Shown piece by piece: positions 7,138 to 16,152 of a DNA stretch of 64,000 nucleotides. The number at the start of each line of letters is the position of its first letter. The first letter of the stretch is position 1. The DNA lies in assembly GCF_017302985.1 (NCBI RefSeq), contig NZ_JAFIMU010000003.1, positions 1 to 64,000 of the forward strand, read 5' to 3'. Under the pieces are notes generated by a model that was given only the letters and a program-made list of their open reading frames with translations, was not told the DNA's origin and did no database searches. The translations under genes were made by a program, and so were the position numbers. This stretch comes from Corallococcus macrosporus (lineage in GTDB: Bacteria; Myxococcota; Myxococcia; Myxococcales; Myxococcaceae).

Positions 7138-9105
7138 CTAGGGCTGCACGGTGAAGCGCACGCTCAGGGGAACGCCGCCGAGTCCCTGCCCGTTGGCCTC
7201 GCTGTAGGGCGTGGCCGTCAGCACGTGGGTGCCGACGGTCGCCGTGGCCGGGAGGATGTAGGGCGCCTGGTTGTCGACGGTATCGACGCCGTCGAGCTGG
7301 AAGCGCACGCTGCCCACCTGGGCCTCGTAGGTCCAGGCCATGAGGCCCACGGAGTTTCCTCCCAGGTCACTCAGGTCGAAGACCGCGCCGTTGTACATCG
7401 GCGCCAGCTCCCTGCCGGAGTCCGGGTTCACGACGGTGAAGGAGTTCACCTCGCTCACGTGGTTGGGCAGGACCGGGGTCGTCCGCTGGATGGTGAGCGT
7501 GTTGCCTCCGAAGGTGCGGACCTGGAAGCCCGCGAAGGGCTCGTTGTAGTAGTGCGCCAGGTCCTGCAGCGTGCGCAGCGCGAGCAGCTCACCCAGGCGG
7601 GAGCCGTGGTCGTGGTCGCTGCGGTAGTGCACCCCCGCGAAGAGCCGTCCCACGCCGACGTTGCTGACCAGCTTGTCCAGCTCGTCGAAGGCGTAGAGCG
7701 TGGGGCCGGTATAGGGCAGCAGCGCCGTGCCGTCCTCGTTGGGGACCACCGGGTTCGGCAGGGGGATGTCCTTGTAGAAGGCCTTGATCATCGTCACCCC
7801 CGCGCCAATGTAGGTGGAGTGGCCGGACGCATAGGCGGGGTGGACCGGGCTTCCTTCGGGAAAGGCCTGATTGAGCAGGTACGTGCCGCCCGCGCCTGCG
7901 TTGAGCGCGTTGTTGCGAGCCAGCACGAGCGGCAGCACCGGCGAGGTGAGCAGTTCCTGGGGAACGGGGTAGACGCGCGCCCCGGTCACGGTGTTGTGCA
8001 CGCGGCCCGCGTACTCCTCCGGACGCAGGCGCCGGTGGATGAGCCACTTCTGGAACCACTGCGCGCGCAGCGCCGGATTCACGATGCGGCTCACCAGGTC
8101 CAGCCCTTCACCGTTGCCCAGCGTCGCGAAGGGCTCCTGGTTGCGGTAGTTCCGGTAGGGATTCAGCTCATCGAAGACGAGCGGCGAAGCTTTCGGATCC
8201 GCGTCCACATCGCCCAGCCGGGTGAGCAGCAGCGCCGCGTTGAGGCTGGACTGCACCGGATAGTCCAGGTGCACCCACTCGGCCAGGTCGCGGCCGTTGC
8301 GAAGGTACCGGCGGACCGGGTCGTAGATCGGCGGCTGGGTGGGGAGCGCACCGTTCTGGATGTTCAGCCAGGCGTCGAACCGGAAGACGCGGTCATCACC
8401 GGCGACACGCGTCAGGTTGCGCTGGGGAATCACCTGGGCGCCATAGGGCACGTCCATCAGCAGGAACTGGGAGATGAACGGACCCTTCACGCTCCCGGAT
8501 AGCTCGGCCCGGAAGAGCGTCTGGCCCGTCACGACGCCGGCGTCCTTCGCCCCCCGGTATTCGCGGAGCGCGTTGAGGCGCTGGACGGCCTGGGTGATGA
8601 CCGCGGGCGGATTGGACGTGTAGGCCTGGAACGGGACGTCCCGGACGAGAGACATCCAGTACAGTTCGTCCAGCTCTCCCGCGACCTCGGGGCTGATGAA
8701 CAGCGGCGCGGGCCTGAGCGCGAGCGCGTGCGGGTCCGGCCCCACGGGCAGGTAGGAGAAGCCCGCTACGGGATTGACGAGCTTGCGCTCGCCAAGGAGT
8801 AGCGCCTCCAAGCCCTCCTCCGGATCATTCTCCAACAGGGCCGTGAGCAGCTTGTCGTACTCGGTCGTGACGACGTCGCCCAGCGCGTCGTGCTGCAAGC
8901 CCTTGCTGTAGCTGGCGAAGCGCGTGGGGTAGCGCTCCTCGTCGTTGTTATCCGGGTTCTCGGGCAGGGGTTTGGCGTACTCGGCCTCCGCCGCATTGAC
9001 GCGAAGGACCCGGGCAATGCCGGCACGCAGGCCATTCGCGAGTTGGGCGTGCGCGCTTGTCGCAAGCAGGACGACACAGGGGATCAGGGGACGCAAACAT
9101 CTCAT
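7138..9105 (-). CDS. Vanadium-dependent haloperoxidase-like secreted protein
   Basis: A 655-residue protein with a Sec signal (MRCLRPLIPCVVLLATSAHA). The active-site signatures of vanadium haloperoxidases and the PAP2 fold are present in order. KWLIHRRLRP is near residue 352 (Lys and Arg that hold vanadate). HPAYASGHSTY is near 425 (the SGH triplet). GRLFAGVHYRSD is near 490 (Arg-x5-His). Such enzymes oxidise halides with peroxide to halogenate organic compounds. Some relatives act as phosphatases, and the halide preference cannot be judged here. The last ~150 residues look like beta-rich Ig-like modules (SVRFQLDGVDTVDNQ, HVLTATPYSE), which may bind surfaces. The start at 9105 is set by TTGGAG upstream and by the signal peptide. 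Confidence 0.85.
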   Translation of the reverse strand: MRCLRPLIPCVVLLATSAHAQLANGLRAGIARVLRVNAAEAEYAKPLPENPDNNDEERYPTRFASYSKGLQHDALGDVVTTEYDKLLTALLENDPEEGLEALLLGERKLVNPVAGFSYLPVGPDPHALALRPAPLFISPEVAGELDELYWMSLVRDVPFQAYTSNPPAVITQAVQRLNALREYRGAKDAGVVTGQTLFRAELSGSVKGPFISQFLLMDVPYGAQVIPQRNLTRVAGDDRVFRFDAWLNIQNGALPTQPPIYDPVRRYLRNGRDLAEWVHLDYPVQSSLNAALLLTRLGDVDADPKASPLVFDELNPYRNYRNQEPFATLGNGEGLDLVSRIVNPALRAQWFQKWLIHRRLRPEEYAGRVHNTVTGARVYPVPQELLTSPVLPLVLARNNALNAGAGGTYLLNQAFPEGSPVHPAYASGHSTYIGAGVTMIKAFYKDIPLPNPVVPNEDGTALLPYTGPTLYAFDELDKLVSNVGVGRLFAGVHYRSDHDHGSRLGELLALRTLQDLAHYYNEPFAGFQVRTFGGNTLTIQRTTPVLPNHVSEVNSFTVVNPDSGRELAPMYNGAVFDLSDLGGNSVGLMAWTYEAQVGSVRFQLDGVDTVDNQAPYILPATATVGTHVLTATPYSEANGQGLGGVPLSVRFTVQP

Positions 9106-9313
9106 CGGGGGGCTCCAACCGGCACGGGTTGCCGGGCGACGGAGATGCACCGGCTGCCCAGAAGGCGCACGCATGTGCCTGGATTCGAGCAGGGCCATGT
9201 GTCCGAAAGGGCCTGTTCGGCGCGGGAAGTGATGGCAAGCGCTCAGTGGACACGTCCCCGGGGGGCGGGGCTGCCATCCACACCTTCGCCGCATTCATGC
9301 GCACCTATGCTGG

Positions 9314-10081
9314 GTGCGGCCACCCACCCATGACAGAGTGGGGATCATCCGAATCCCCATCTCGATCGCGTTCTGGATCTTCCTCGCGCTGTCCAGCGCG
9401 GTGTTGTTCCTTGGAGCGCTCCTGCTGTGGGCGCTCACCCGCCCGTTTGACGCGAATGGACGCGTGCTTCACCTGTACTCGTGCTTCTGGGCGCAGCTGT
9501 ATTTCTATGTGAACCCGATGTGGCACCTGCGGGTGGAGGGCCGTGAACGCCTGCCCTGGAAGGGCGCGGCGGTGCTGGTGGCCAACCACGAATCGCTGGG
9601 GGACATCCTGGTCCTCTTCGGCCTCTACCGGCCTTTCAAGTGGGTCTCCAAGGCGGAGAACTTCAAGCTACCGCTCATCGGCTGGAACATGCGCCTCAAC
9701 CGCTATGTGCCGCTCATCCGCGGAGACCGCGCCAGCATCATCCAGATGATGGCGGGGTGCAGGCATTGGCTGTCGCGCGGCGTCCCCATCCTGATGTTTC
9801 CCGAAGGCACCCGCTCCCATGACGGCCAGGTGAAGGCCTTCAAGGACGGCGCCTTCACGCTCTCCATCCAGGAGCGCTGTCCCATCATCCCCGTGGTCCT
9901 CACAGGCACCGCGCGGACCATGCCCAAGCATGGGCTCATCCTCCAGCAGGCCGTCCACGCCAGGGTGCGCGTGCTGGAGCCCATCGACCCAGAGGCCTTC
10001 GGCGGGGACGTGCACGCCCTGCGCGACCACGTGCGCGACGTCATCATCCGCGAGAAGGCGCGCATGGAGGCTGAACGTTGA
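9314..10081 (+). CDS. Lysophospholipid/1-acylglycerol-phosphate acyltransferase
   Basis: This protein has up to 255 residues. One N-terminal membrane segment (IAFWIFLALSSAVLFLGALL) is followed by the PlsC acyltransferase domain. The catalytic motif NHESLGD is the H-x4-D box, and FPEGTRS is the acyl-acceptor motif. The segment LTGTARTMPKHG follows. It transfers an acyl chain to a lysophospholipid, most likely making phosphatidic acid at the inner membrane. The first possible start is a GTG at 9314; a second GTG at 9338 would begin nearer the membrane segment and is equally plausible, because neither has a strong ribosome site. The following gene starts 24 bases after its stop, so the two may be cotranscribed. 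Confidence 0.87.
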   Translation: MRPPTHDRVGIIRIPISIAFWIFLALSSAVLFLGALLLWALTRPFDANGRVLHLYSCFWAQLYFYVNPMWHLRVEGRERLPWKGAAVLVANHESLGDILVLFGLYRPFKWVSKAENFKLPLIGWNMRLNRYVPLIRGDRASIIQMMAGCRHWLSRGVPILMFPEGTRSHDGQVKAFKDGAFTLSIQERCPIIPVVLTGTARTMPKHGLILQQAVHARVRVLEPIDPEAFGGDVHALRDHVRDVIIREKARMEAER

Positions 10082-10105
10082 GCGTGCCGCGTGAGATAAG
10101 GCGCC

Positions 10106-11407
10106 ATGCCTGACTGGAAGCGGCTGCGGAAGCTCAACGGCGGGGACCCCATCTGGTACTCGGACCCCCAGCTCGACACGAAGGACGAGGTCTGGCTCTA
10201 CACCCAGGGCGGTGCCCTGCGCGTCTGGAGCGCGGGCACGCTCGACAAGGAGGATGCGAACGTCTTCAAGGGGCTCGCGCCCGTCGAACGGCGGCACACC
10301 CTGTACCGGCTCGGCAGCCTGCTTCACGTCGACGTCGAGGTGCGTGGCGCGCAGTCCCTCATCCGCCGGGGGACGCTGAACGGCGCGCACCTGGTCTCCC
10401 GCATCGAGACCTCCCAGGTCGAGGCCCTGCTGGCACGCTACCGCAAGCTGGGGTTCAAGGATGGCGCGCCGTGGAACGCGACGAAGAAGTTCGTGACGCG
10501 GCGTCAGTACCACCGGGCTCCCGACAAGTATTGGGGGGTCCTCGTGGACGGCGAGCATGTCTTCGAGGACTCCTCGAAGCAGACGACCTGCGACAGCCGT
10601 GAAGCCGCCCTCGCCCGGGCCGAGCAGCGCGTGCGAGCCAGGGAGAAGGCCGGCTTCGTGCTCCAGAACATCGAGCTCACGTCAGCCCGGTTCTCCAACC
10701 CGGAGCCCAGGCCCGCGCCGAACGCCCCCAAGCGCGCGCCCCTTCCCAATCGGCCCTCCTTCCCGAAGCCCCGGGACGCCTTCGAGGCCGTCGACGTGGC
10801 CATCGCGATGCTGAAGGACCTGCACGCGCGCATGCCCACGGGGCACTTCGTCGCGGAGCAACTGGACGCGCAGGAGGAGAAGAAGCGCATCGCCACGACC
10901 GTGGAGCACGTGTCCTTCTTCAAGCGCATGCACAAGGCGCGCATCGGCCGCTGGAGGACGGCGAAGCCGGGCAAGCCGAAGAAGCGCGAGTCCAGCTGGG
11001 ACTACTTCCTGCGCGTGTATGGCTCCATCACCTGGATTGTCGGCAGCGGCGCGGACCAGGACCTGCCCATGTTCCTGTGCGGCAACGTCACCGGCGGCGG
11101 CTGGAGCTGCCTGGAGATCGCCGACGACGTCTACGACATCGAGGGCCTCGTCGAAGCCACCGGCAACACGGAGCTGGAGAACCTCCGCGTGTTTCACGGG
11201 GGCTGGCACACCTCCCGGTCCTTCGCGTTCGACGCCCGCGTGGTGTCCCCCACGGGCGAGCAGGCCATCATTCCCTTCGACGAGGGCGAGGCGGAGCTGC
11301 CCCGGCCCATGAAGCGCGAGCGGGTGCAGCCCTTTGGCCTGTGGCTCCACAAGCGCGTCGCCCAGTTGGCCCGCACCGCGGAGGAGAACCTGCGCGAGAT
11401 GCTGTGA
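10106..11407 (+). CDS. WGR-like and SUKH-like domain protein, unknown function
   Basis: A 433-residue soluble basic protein. Residues about 135-190 (KYWGVLVDGEHVFED through REKAGF) have the layout of a WGR domain, but the Trp-Gly-Arg core itself is missing. An N-terminal segment (VWLYTQGGALRVWSAG) may be a second degenerate copy. After a Pro-rich linker, the C-terminal third (SSWDYFLRVYGSITWI, IIPFDEGEAELP, PFGLWLHKRV) looks like a SUKH/SMI1-KNR4 fold, which is often found in immunity proteins of contact-dependent toxin systems. No toxin gene is adjacent. WGR domains are otherwise found in PARP enzymes and bacterial DNA-associated proteins. Domain assignments come from reading alone and are moderate. 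The coding call is firm. Confidence 0.6.
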   Translation: MPDWKRLRKLNGGDPIWYSDPQLDTKDEVWLYTQGGALRVWSAGTLDKEDANVFKGLAPVERRHTLYRLGSLLHVDVEVRGAQSLIRRGTLNGAHLVSRIETSQVEALLARYRKLGFKDGAPWNATKKFVTRRQYHRAPDKYWGVLVDGEHVFEDSSKQTTCDSREAALARAEQRVRAREKAGFVLQNIELTSARFSNPEPRPAPNAPKRAPLPNRPSFPKPRDAFEAVDVAIAMLKDLHARMPTGHFVAEQLDAQEEKKRIATTVEHVSFFKRMHKARIGRWRTAKPGKPKKRESSWDYFLRVYGSITWIVGSGADQDLPMFLCGNVTGGGWSCLEIADDVYDIEGLVEATGNTELENLRVFHGGWHTSRSFAFDARVVSPTGEQAIIPFDEGEAELPRPMKRERVQPFGLWLHKRVAQLARTAEENLREML

Positions 11408-11422
11408 GCCGCGGTCCTCGCC

Positions 11423-12790
11423 TCAGGGCGTGCCGAGGGCGGGCGGAGCCTCCGGCCGCCGGGTGCGCCGGCGCCAGTAGAGGAACACGGGCACACCCGC
11501 GCCGAGCAGCAACGTGCCCTTGAGCGCGTTGAGCGGGTTGGAGGCCGTCGAGCCCAAGAGGACGTACAGCGCCGCGGCGATGAAGAGCAGCGGGGTGACG
11601 GGATAGCCGGGCACCCGGTACGCGGCGCGGGGCACCAGGCCCTGCCGCTCACGCGCGCGGTAGACGAACAGCGTCGCGGCCGTGGCGCCGAAGACGAGCC
11701 AGTCCGCGAAGACGACGTAGTCGAGCAGCTCGCCGTACGTGCCCGTGCCCGTGAGCAGGATGGCCCAGACCGCCTGGAAGACGATGGCGTTGGAGGGCGT
11801 GCGGAAGCGCGGGTGCAGCCGGGCCATCCAGGGGAAGAACAGTCCATCCGCGGCCATGGCCTGATAGACGCGCGGTGAGACGAGGATGACCAGGTTGAGG
11901 AAGCCGAAGGTGGAGAGGGCGATTCCCGCGGTGATGAACGTGCGGCCCGCGGGCCCCAGCAACTGACCGAGCGCGTCCGCCGCCGGCGCGCTGCTCGCCG
12001 CGAGCCCCACCGCGCCGAGCGTGCGCAGGTAGGTGATGTTCGCGAGCAGGTACACCGTCACCACGCCGATGACGCCGAGCAACAGGGCGCGCGGCAGGTT
12101 GCGCTCGGGGTCGACCATCTCCTCGGCCACGAAGTTCGTCTGCTGCCACCCGCCGTAGCTGAACAGCACCGGGACGAGCGCCGCCCCCAGGGCGAGCACG
12201 ATGGAGTCCGGCGCCTGGGGCGCGGCGACCGCCTCCACCGCCGCAGGACGGACGCTCTCGAGCAGCAGCCCCGCGCCCACCAGCACCGCGAGCGCCAGCA
12301 GCTTGAGCACGGTGAAGACGTTCTGCGTGAGCGCGCCGGGCCGCACGCCGAGGTAGTTCACGCCGGAGAGCAGGAGGATGGCACCGACGGCGAGGGGGAA
12401 GCGGAAGCCGGGCCCCAGGCCGGTGAGCGCGAGGGTGTAGTTGGCGAAGGTGACCGCCACGGCGGCGATGGCCCCGGTGGCGATCATCAGCATCAAGCCC
12501 CACGCATTGAGGAACGCGGGCAGCGGGCCGAAGGCATCGCGCAGGTAGACGTAGCTGCCGCCCGCCTTGGGGCTGCGCTGTCCCAGCTCCCCGTAGATGA
12601 AGGCGCCAATGAGCGCCACCCCGCCGCCCATGAGCCACACCAGCAGGGTGAGCTCCGGCGTGTGCACGCGCTGCGCGACGATGGCCGGGTTGAGGAAGAT
12701 GCCCGAGCCGATGATGCCGCCAATGACGAGCATCACCCCCGAGAAGAGGCCGACGCGTCGCGCGTATCCGTGGAGGGGGGAGGGGCTCAT
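11423..12790 (-). CDS. Amino acid permease (APC superfamily)
   Basis: A 455-residue integral membrane protein with about 12 hydrophobic segments. It starts with the signature GVMLVIGGIIGSGIFLNP, the substrate-binding GxG break in helix 1 of APC transporters. The following segment (YGELGQRSPKAGGSYVYLRD) is also typical, as are SYGGWQQTNFVAEEM and DPERNLPRAL. The pattern is closest to the LAT/SteT-like amino-acid exchangers or permeases of bacteria. It moves amino acids across the inner membrane; the substrate is not predictable. It stands alone, converging on the WGR-like gene with 15 bases between stops. Confidence 0.9.
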   Translation of the reverse strand: MSPSPLHGYARRVGLFSGVMLVIGGIIGSGIFLNPAIVAQRVHTPELTLLVWLMGGGVALIGAFIYGELGQRSPKAGGSYVYLRDAFGPLPAFLNAWGLMLMIATGAIAAVAVTFANYTLALTGLGPGFRFPLAVGAILLLSGVNYLGVRPGALTQNVFTVLKLLALAVLVGAGLLLESVRPAAVEAVAAPQAPDSIVLALGAALVPVLFSYGGWQQTNFVAEEMVDPERNLPRALLLGVIGVVTVYLLANITYLRTLGAVGLAASSAPAADALGQLLGPAGRTFITAGIALSTFGFLNLVILVSPRVYQAMAADGLFFPWMARLHPRFRTPSNAIVFQAVWAILLTGTGTYGELLDYVVFADWLVFGATAATLFVYRARERQGLVPRAAYRVPGYPVTPLLFIAAALYVLLGSTASNPLNALKGTLLLGAGVPVFLYWRRRTRRPEAPPALGTP

Positions 12791-12823
12791 GGGACGCCGA
12801 GCATAGTCCGGCTGCCCCCGGGC

Positions 12824-14275
12824 TCAGTGCCACGACACGAACACCTGGAACCGCGGGGTCTGCACGGGGTCGGGCCTCTCGTTGGAAATGAGCGTGTCGC
12901 GCCGGAAGAGCTGGAGGCTGCCACCCAGCCCCAGCCCACGGTAGACCGGGATGTCCGCATGGAGGCGGCCCTCGTGGATCAGGTGGTCCTTCACCACCCC
13001 GTCCAGGGTGTGGATCCATGACGTCTCCAGCTCCACGCCGAGGTACTCCCACGGCCAGGAGCCCAACGCGGCCCGCAGCGTGACTCCCACCCCGGGCCCG
13101 TAGTCGTAGCCCCGTTCGTTGGTTTCGGAGGGGATGGAGGAGATGGCCGCGAGCGCCACTCCCCGCAGATCCAGGGCCGCGCGCACATCCATCGCTCCCG
13201 TCAGTTCATGGCGGTAGAGCAGGCTCCCGCTGAAGGACTGCGCGCCCACCTGGTAGTTGCCGATGTCCACGAAGTCGTAGAACTGGTACGCGCCCAGCAA
13301 GACCTGCCACCGGGGTCGCCGCGACAGCGAGGTGACCGCGAGCAGCCCTTGCGCATCGGCCTGGCCGAGGAAGTGGCCCTGGCGGACGATGAAGCTGGCA
13401 TCCACCGCGAAGCTGTCGAACGGCTTGCGGAAGTCGTCGAGGAACGGGTCGCCGTGGCGCATGCCCAACCCGAGCACGAACCGGCCCGAGCCCTCTTGCC
13501 CCGCGTCGCCAGCTCCCTCCTGGAGGAACCCCGCCCGCGCGAAGCCGGCGAAGTGGGCCGGCGTCCACTCGCGCGGCGTGGGCCCGACCCGCCACGCCTC
13601 GCCCCGGACGACCCGGCTGAACCCACGCCCCGGATTGAGCAAGCCCGCCGCCACCTCGCGGCCGCCCCGCTCCCAGCCCGTGGCACCGTTGTCCAGAATC
13701 ATCGAGGACAACCGGTACAGCACCTCGCCGACGGCGAGACCTCCGATGCTCGTGTTGATGACGTCGTTGGCGGACGGGGGGTTGTTCTCGCCGAACACCT
13801 CCCATTGGAGGCTGCCGAGGAAGGTGAGGGGAGCCGCCTCCCAGTAGCTCAGGCCGTTGTCGCGCCCGATGTTGTAGTAGATGCCGCCGTGGTACGGATG
13901 GTCGAGCTGGTTGGCGGTGAACTTGTCCGCGTCCCACTCGAAGCCGCTCGTCAGGTTGCGCCCCCAGACTTCCGGGCTCACCTCGGCCCAGTCGCGCTTC
14001 CGGATGTACCGGTTCACCGCCCACACCGCCGTGTTCACCGCCGTCACCTCGCCCAGCGCCAGCCAGGGATGCCGGCGCGGAGGCTCTGGCTCCTGGCACC
14101 CGGGAGCGGCTTCCAGGGCCGCATTCCCCGTGGCCTGAACCGTGGGCTCCTGCCTGGCGAGCGGCGCATCCGCGGGGAACCCGCGCGCCTGGGACGGAAA
14201 GACAGTGGCCAGCAGCAACACCGTCGCGACGTGCGCGAGGGCCGCCCGGCTGGGCCGCTCGGACCTCACGGCCAT
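12824..14275 (-). CDS. DUF3943 domain protein (envelope)
   Basis: A 483-residue protein with a Sec signal (MAVRSERPSRAALAHVATVL through SQARG) and a DUF3943 core. That core is visible as WAVNRYIRKRDWAEVSPEVW, NQLDHPYHGGIYYN, NINTSIGG-like text (DVINTSIGGLAVGEVLYRL) and GWERGGREVAAGLLNPG. The second half alternates polar and aromatic residues (FVVDASFIVRQ-like strands, VLLGAYQFYDFVDIG) and ends FQVFVSWH, which fits an outer-membrane beta-barrel. The function of DUF3943 is unknown. The ATG at 14275 directly precedes the signal peptide. Upstream in-frame ATGs would add ~60 unlikely residues. Confidence 0.8.
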   Translation of the reverse strand: MAVRSERPSRAALAHVATVLLLATVFPSQARGFPADAPLARQEPTVQATGNAALEAAPGCQEPEPPRRHPWLALGEVTAVNTAVWAVNRYIRKRDWAEVSPEVWGRNLTSGFEWDADKFTANQLDHPYHGGIYYNIGRDNGLSYWEAAPLTFLGSLQWEVFGENNPPSANDVINTSIGGLAVGEVLYRLSSMILDNGATGWERGGREVAAGLLNPGRGFSRVVRGEAWRVGPTPREWTPAHFAGFARAGFLQEGAGDAGQEGSGRFVLGLGMRHGDPFLDDFRKPFDSFAVDASFIVRQGHFLGQADAQGLLAVTSLSRRPRWQVLLGAYQFYDFVDIGNYQVGAQSFSGSLLYRHELTGAMDVRAALDLRGVALAAISSIPSETNERGYDYGPGVGVTLRAALGSWPWEYLGVELETSWIHTLDGVVKDHLIHEGRLHADIPVYRGLGLGGSLQLFRRDTLISNERPDPVQTPRFQVFVSWH

Positions 14276-14511
14276 TGTCCCCAACACGCGGCCCCCCGTT
14301 CCCCCACGCCGGGAAGCATGCCGGGATTGAGGGTGGGACCGACCTGCCAGGGCGGCCATCGGCCCTGGAGCCGGAAGCGCCGTCGGCCGCGGAACGGTTG
14401 CTTCCTCCCTGCCCGAATCCCAGGGCAATGGAGGGACCAGGCGAAGGCTGTGATGCATCCCGGATGCCGCGCGAATGGAATCTCTGATTCTGCGCGCCGT
14501 TCAGTTGCTTG

Positions 14512-15390
14512 ATGAGTCAGTCATTGCGTCTTAACGAAGTAAACCGCACCCGAAGGAGGGGCTCGCTCGTCGCGCTGCCGTGGGCGCTCCTCCTGCTCTC
14601 GCTGCTGACCGGGTGCCCGCTCGCGGAGAACTACCCGGATGAAACAGGACCGAGGTACAGCGGGGACCATCGGACCGCTGGCGCCGTCTCCGCGGAGGAG
14701 CCCTCCTCGCTCACCGTCGTGACGTTCAACCTTTCCTTCGCCGAGCACGTCCCCGAGGCAATCACAGCCCTCACGAGGCCACCGCTCGCGGGGGCGGACG
14801 TCATCCTGATGCAGGAGATGGACGCGGCCTCCGTGGACCGGATCGCCAGGGAGCTCGGGCTGGCCTACGTCTACTACCCCGGGTCGGTCGCGAAGGATGG
14901 GGATGACTTCGGAAACGCGGTGTTGAGCCGCTGGCCCATCACCGCGGACTGGAAGATCAACCTGCCGCATGACGACCCCTACCGCCAGCAGCACCGCATC
15001 GCGGTCGTCGCGACGCTGGACATCCGGGGGACCCCCGTCCAGGCGGTCTGCGTGCACAACGCGACCCCCATCGTCGGGCTCGGCGCCCGGCTGGATCAGG
15101 CGGAGACGATCATCGACGCGCTCGACGGAAAGGGGCCGTTGCAGATCATCGCTGGCGACTTCAACACCTCCGACCCCGGGAGCCTCACCCAGACCGTGAA
15201 GCTGTTCTCGGGGCGGGGCTTCCAGTGGGCCTCGGAAGGAGTGGGGGACACCGTGGACTCCATGATCGGGGGCCTGCCGCTCGACTCCGTCTTCGTCCAG
15301 GGCCTCTCCGTGGAGGAGCGCGGCGTGGACAGGCTCCCCGCCGGCAGCGACCACCATCCGGTCTGGGTGCGCTTCGCGTGGCCGCCATGA
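14512..15390 (+). CDS. Secreted endonuclease/exonuclease/phosphatase-family lipoprotein
   Basis: A 292-residue protein. A basic N-terminus and hydrophobic stretch end in the lipobox LLTGC, so export and lipidation are likely. The EEP fold is clear: VVTFNLSF, ILMQEMD (metal-binding Glu), RWPI, VCVHNAT, IIAGDFNTSDPG and GSDHHPVWVRF (catalytic Asp-His pair). EEP proteins cleave phosphodiester or phosphomonoester bonds in DNA, sphingomyelin or inositol phosphates. An exported member could act on prey nucleic acid or lipids. No clear ribosome site precedes the ATG at 14512. Its stop overlaps the start of the next gene (ATGA), which indicates translational coupling. Confidence 0.83.
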   Translation: MSQSLRLNEVNRTRRRGSLVALPWALLLLSLLTGCPLAENYPDETGPRYSGDHRTAGAVSAEEPSSLTVVTFNLSFAEHVPEAITALTRPPLAGADVILMQEMDAASVDRIARELGLAYVYYPGSVAKDGDDFGNAVLSRWPITADWKINLPHDDPYRQQHRIAVVATLDIRGTPVQAVCVHNATPIVGLGARLDQAETIIDALDGKGPLQIIAGDFNTSDPGSLTQTVKLFSGRGFQWASEGVGDTVDSMIGGLPLDSVFVQGLSVEERGVDRLPAGSDHHPVWVRFAWPP

Positions 15391-16061
15391 CGCCGCGACA
15401 CGCCATGCGGGCCTTTGGCTTGGGCGGGCTGCTCCTTCTTGCAGCACCCGGCTGTATGAGCGGAGCGCGGAACCTCGGCGCGGCGACGACCCCGGCGGGG
15501 ACGACCGACGTCGGCGTTTCGCTGAACACCCTCGCTTTCGAGCGCGGCCGGGAGCGGGCGTATCTGCCCAACCCCGAGCTCACCTTCCGCAGGGGGGCGG
15601 GGGAGAACTGGGATTGGGGGGGCCGCCTCACGCTGCTGGGCCTCGAGCTCGGGACCCGGCATCGGCTCGCCGAGCAGTCTGCCTGGACGTTGTCGGTCGC
15701 CCCGAGCGCGGGTGTCTGGTACGTGCCCGTCACCAACAACTCCACGGAGCCCGTCAACCTGCGCCTGGGGGCGCAGGCGCTGCTGGACTACCGGCTCAGC
15801 CGGGCGTGGACCGTCACCGGGGGCGTCTCGATGATGGGGACCTTCGCGGGACCCCTCACCGTCTTTCAAGGCAGGTTCAACGGCACGCACCTGCTTGCGT
15901 CACCGGGCGGCTCGCTGGGCATTGGTTTCCGCCTGCGCCCGAACCTGGAGCTGCGAGCCGAGGGCGGCCTCGAGCTTCCGCTCGACCTGAGAGAAGGCCG
16001 CCGGCAGCCGACGGGCTACGCGGGGCTGACGCTCCGCTGGCGGCGCGCCGACGTTCGCTGA
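15387..16061 (+). CDS. Lipoprotein, possible beta-barrel, unknown function
   Basis: A 224-residue protein starting at the ATG inside the ATGA overlap with the EEP gene. The signal MTPRHAMRAFGLGGLLLLAA ends in the lipobox APGC. The mature part has repeating amphipathic strands (NLRLGAQALLDYRLSRAW, SLGIGFRLRPNLELRAEGG, GYAGLTLRWR) typical of small outer-membrane beta-barrels, although a lipobox on a barrel is unusual. It may act with the EEP lipoprotein encoded in the same transcript. I recognise no family. Confidence 0.7.
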   Translation: MTPRHAMRAFGLGGLLLLAAPGCMSGARNLGAATTPAGTTDVGVSLNTLAFERGRERAYLPNPELTFRRGAGENWDWGGRLTLLGLELGTRHRLAEQSAWTLSVAPSAGVWYVPVTNNSTEPVNLRLGAQALLDYRLSRAWTVTGGVSMMGTFAGPLTVFQGRFNGTHLLASPGGSLGIGFRLRPNLELRAEGGLELPLDLREGRRQPTGYAGLTLRWRRADVR

Positions 16062-16152
16062 CGGAGCGGGAGTCAGGAGGGGCTCATGGGCCGCGGAGCA
16101 TCTCGGCTAGCATGCCGTCCGCCGTGAATGCCCATGCTGGAAGGACGGTCCC

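Noticed and set aside
14551-14558. An AAGGAGG-like sequence as the ribosome site of the EEP gene
   Set aside because: It lies inside the coding region and no in-frame ATG, GTG or TTG follows at a suitable distance.
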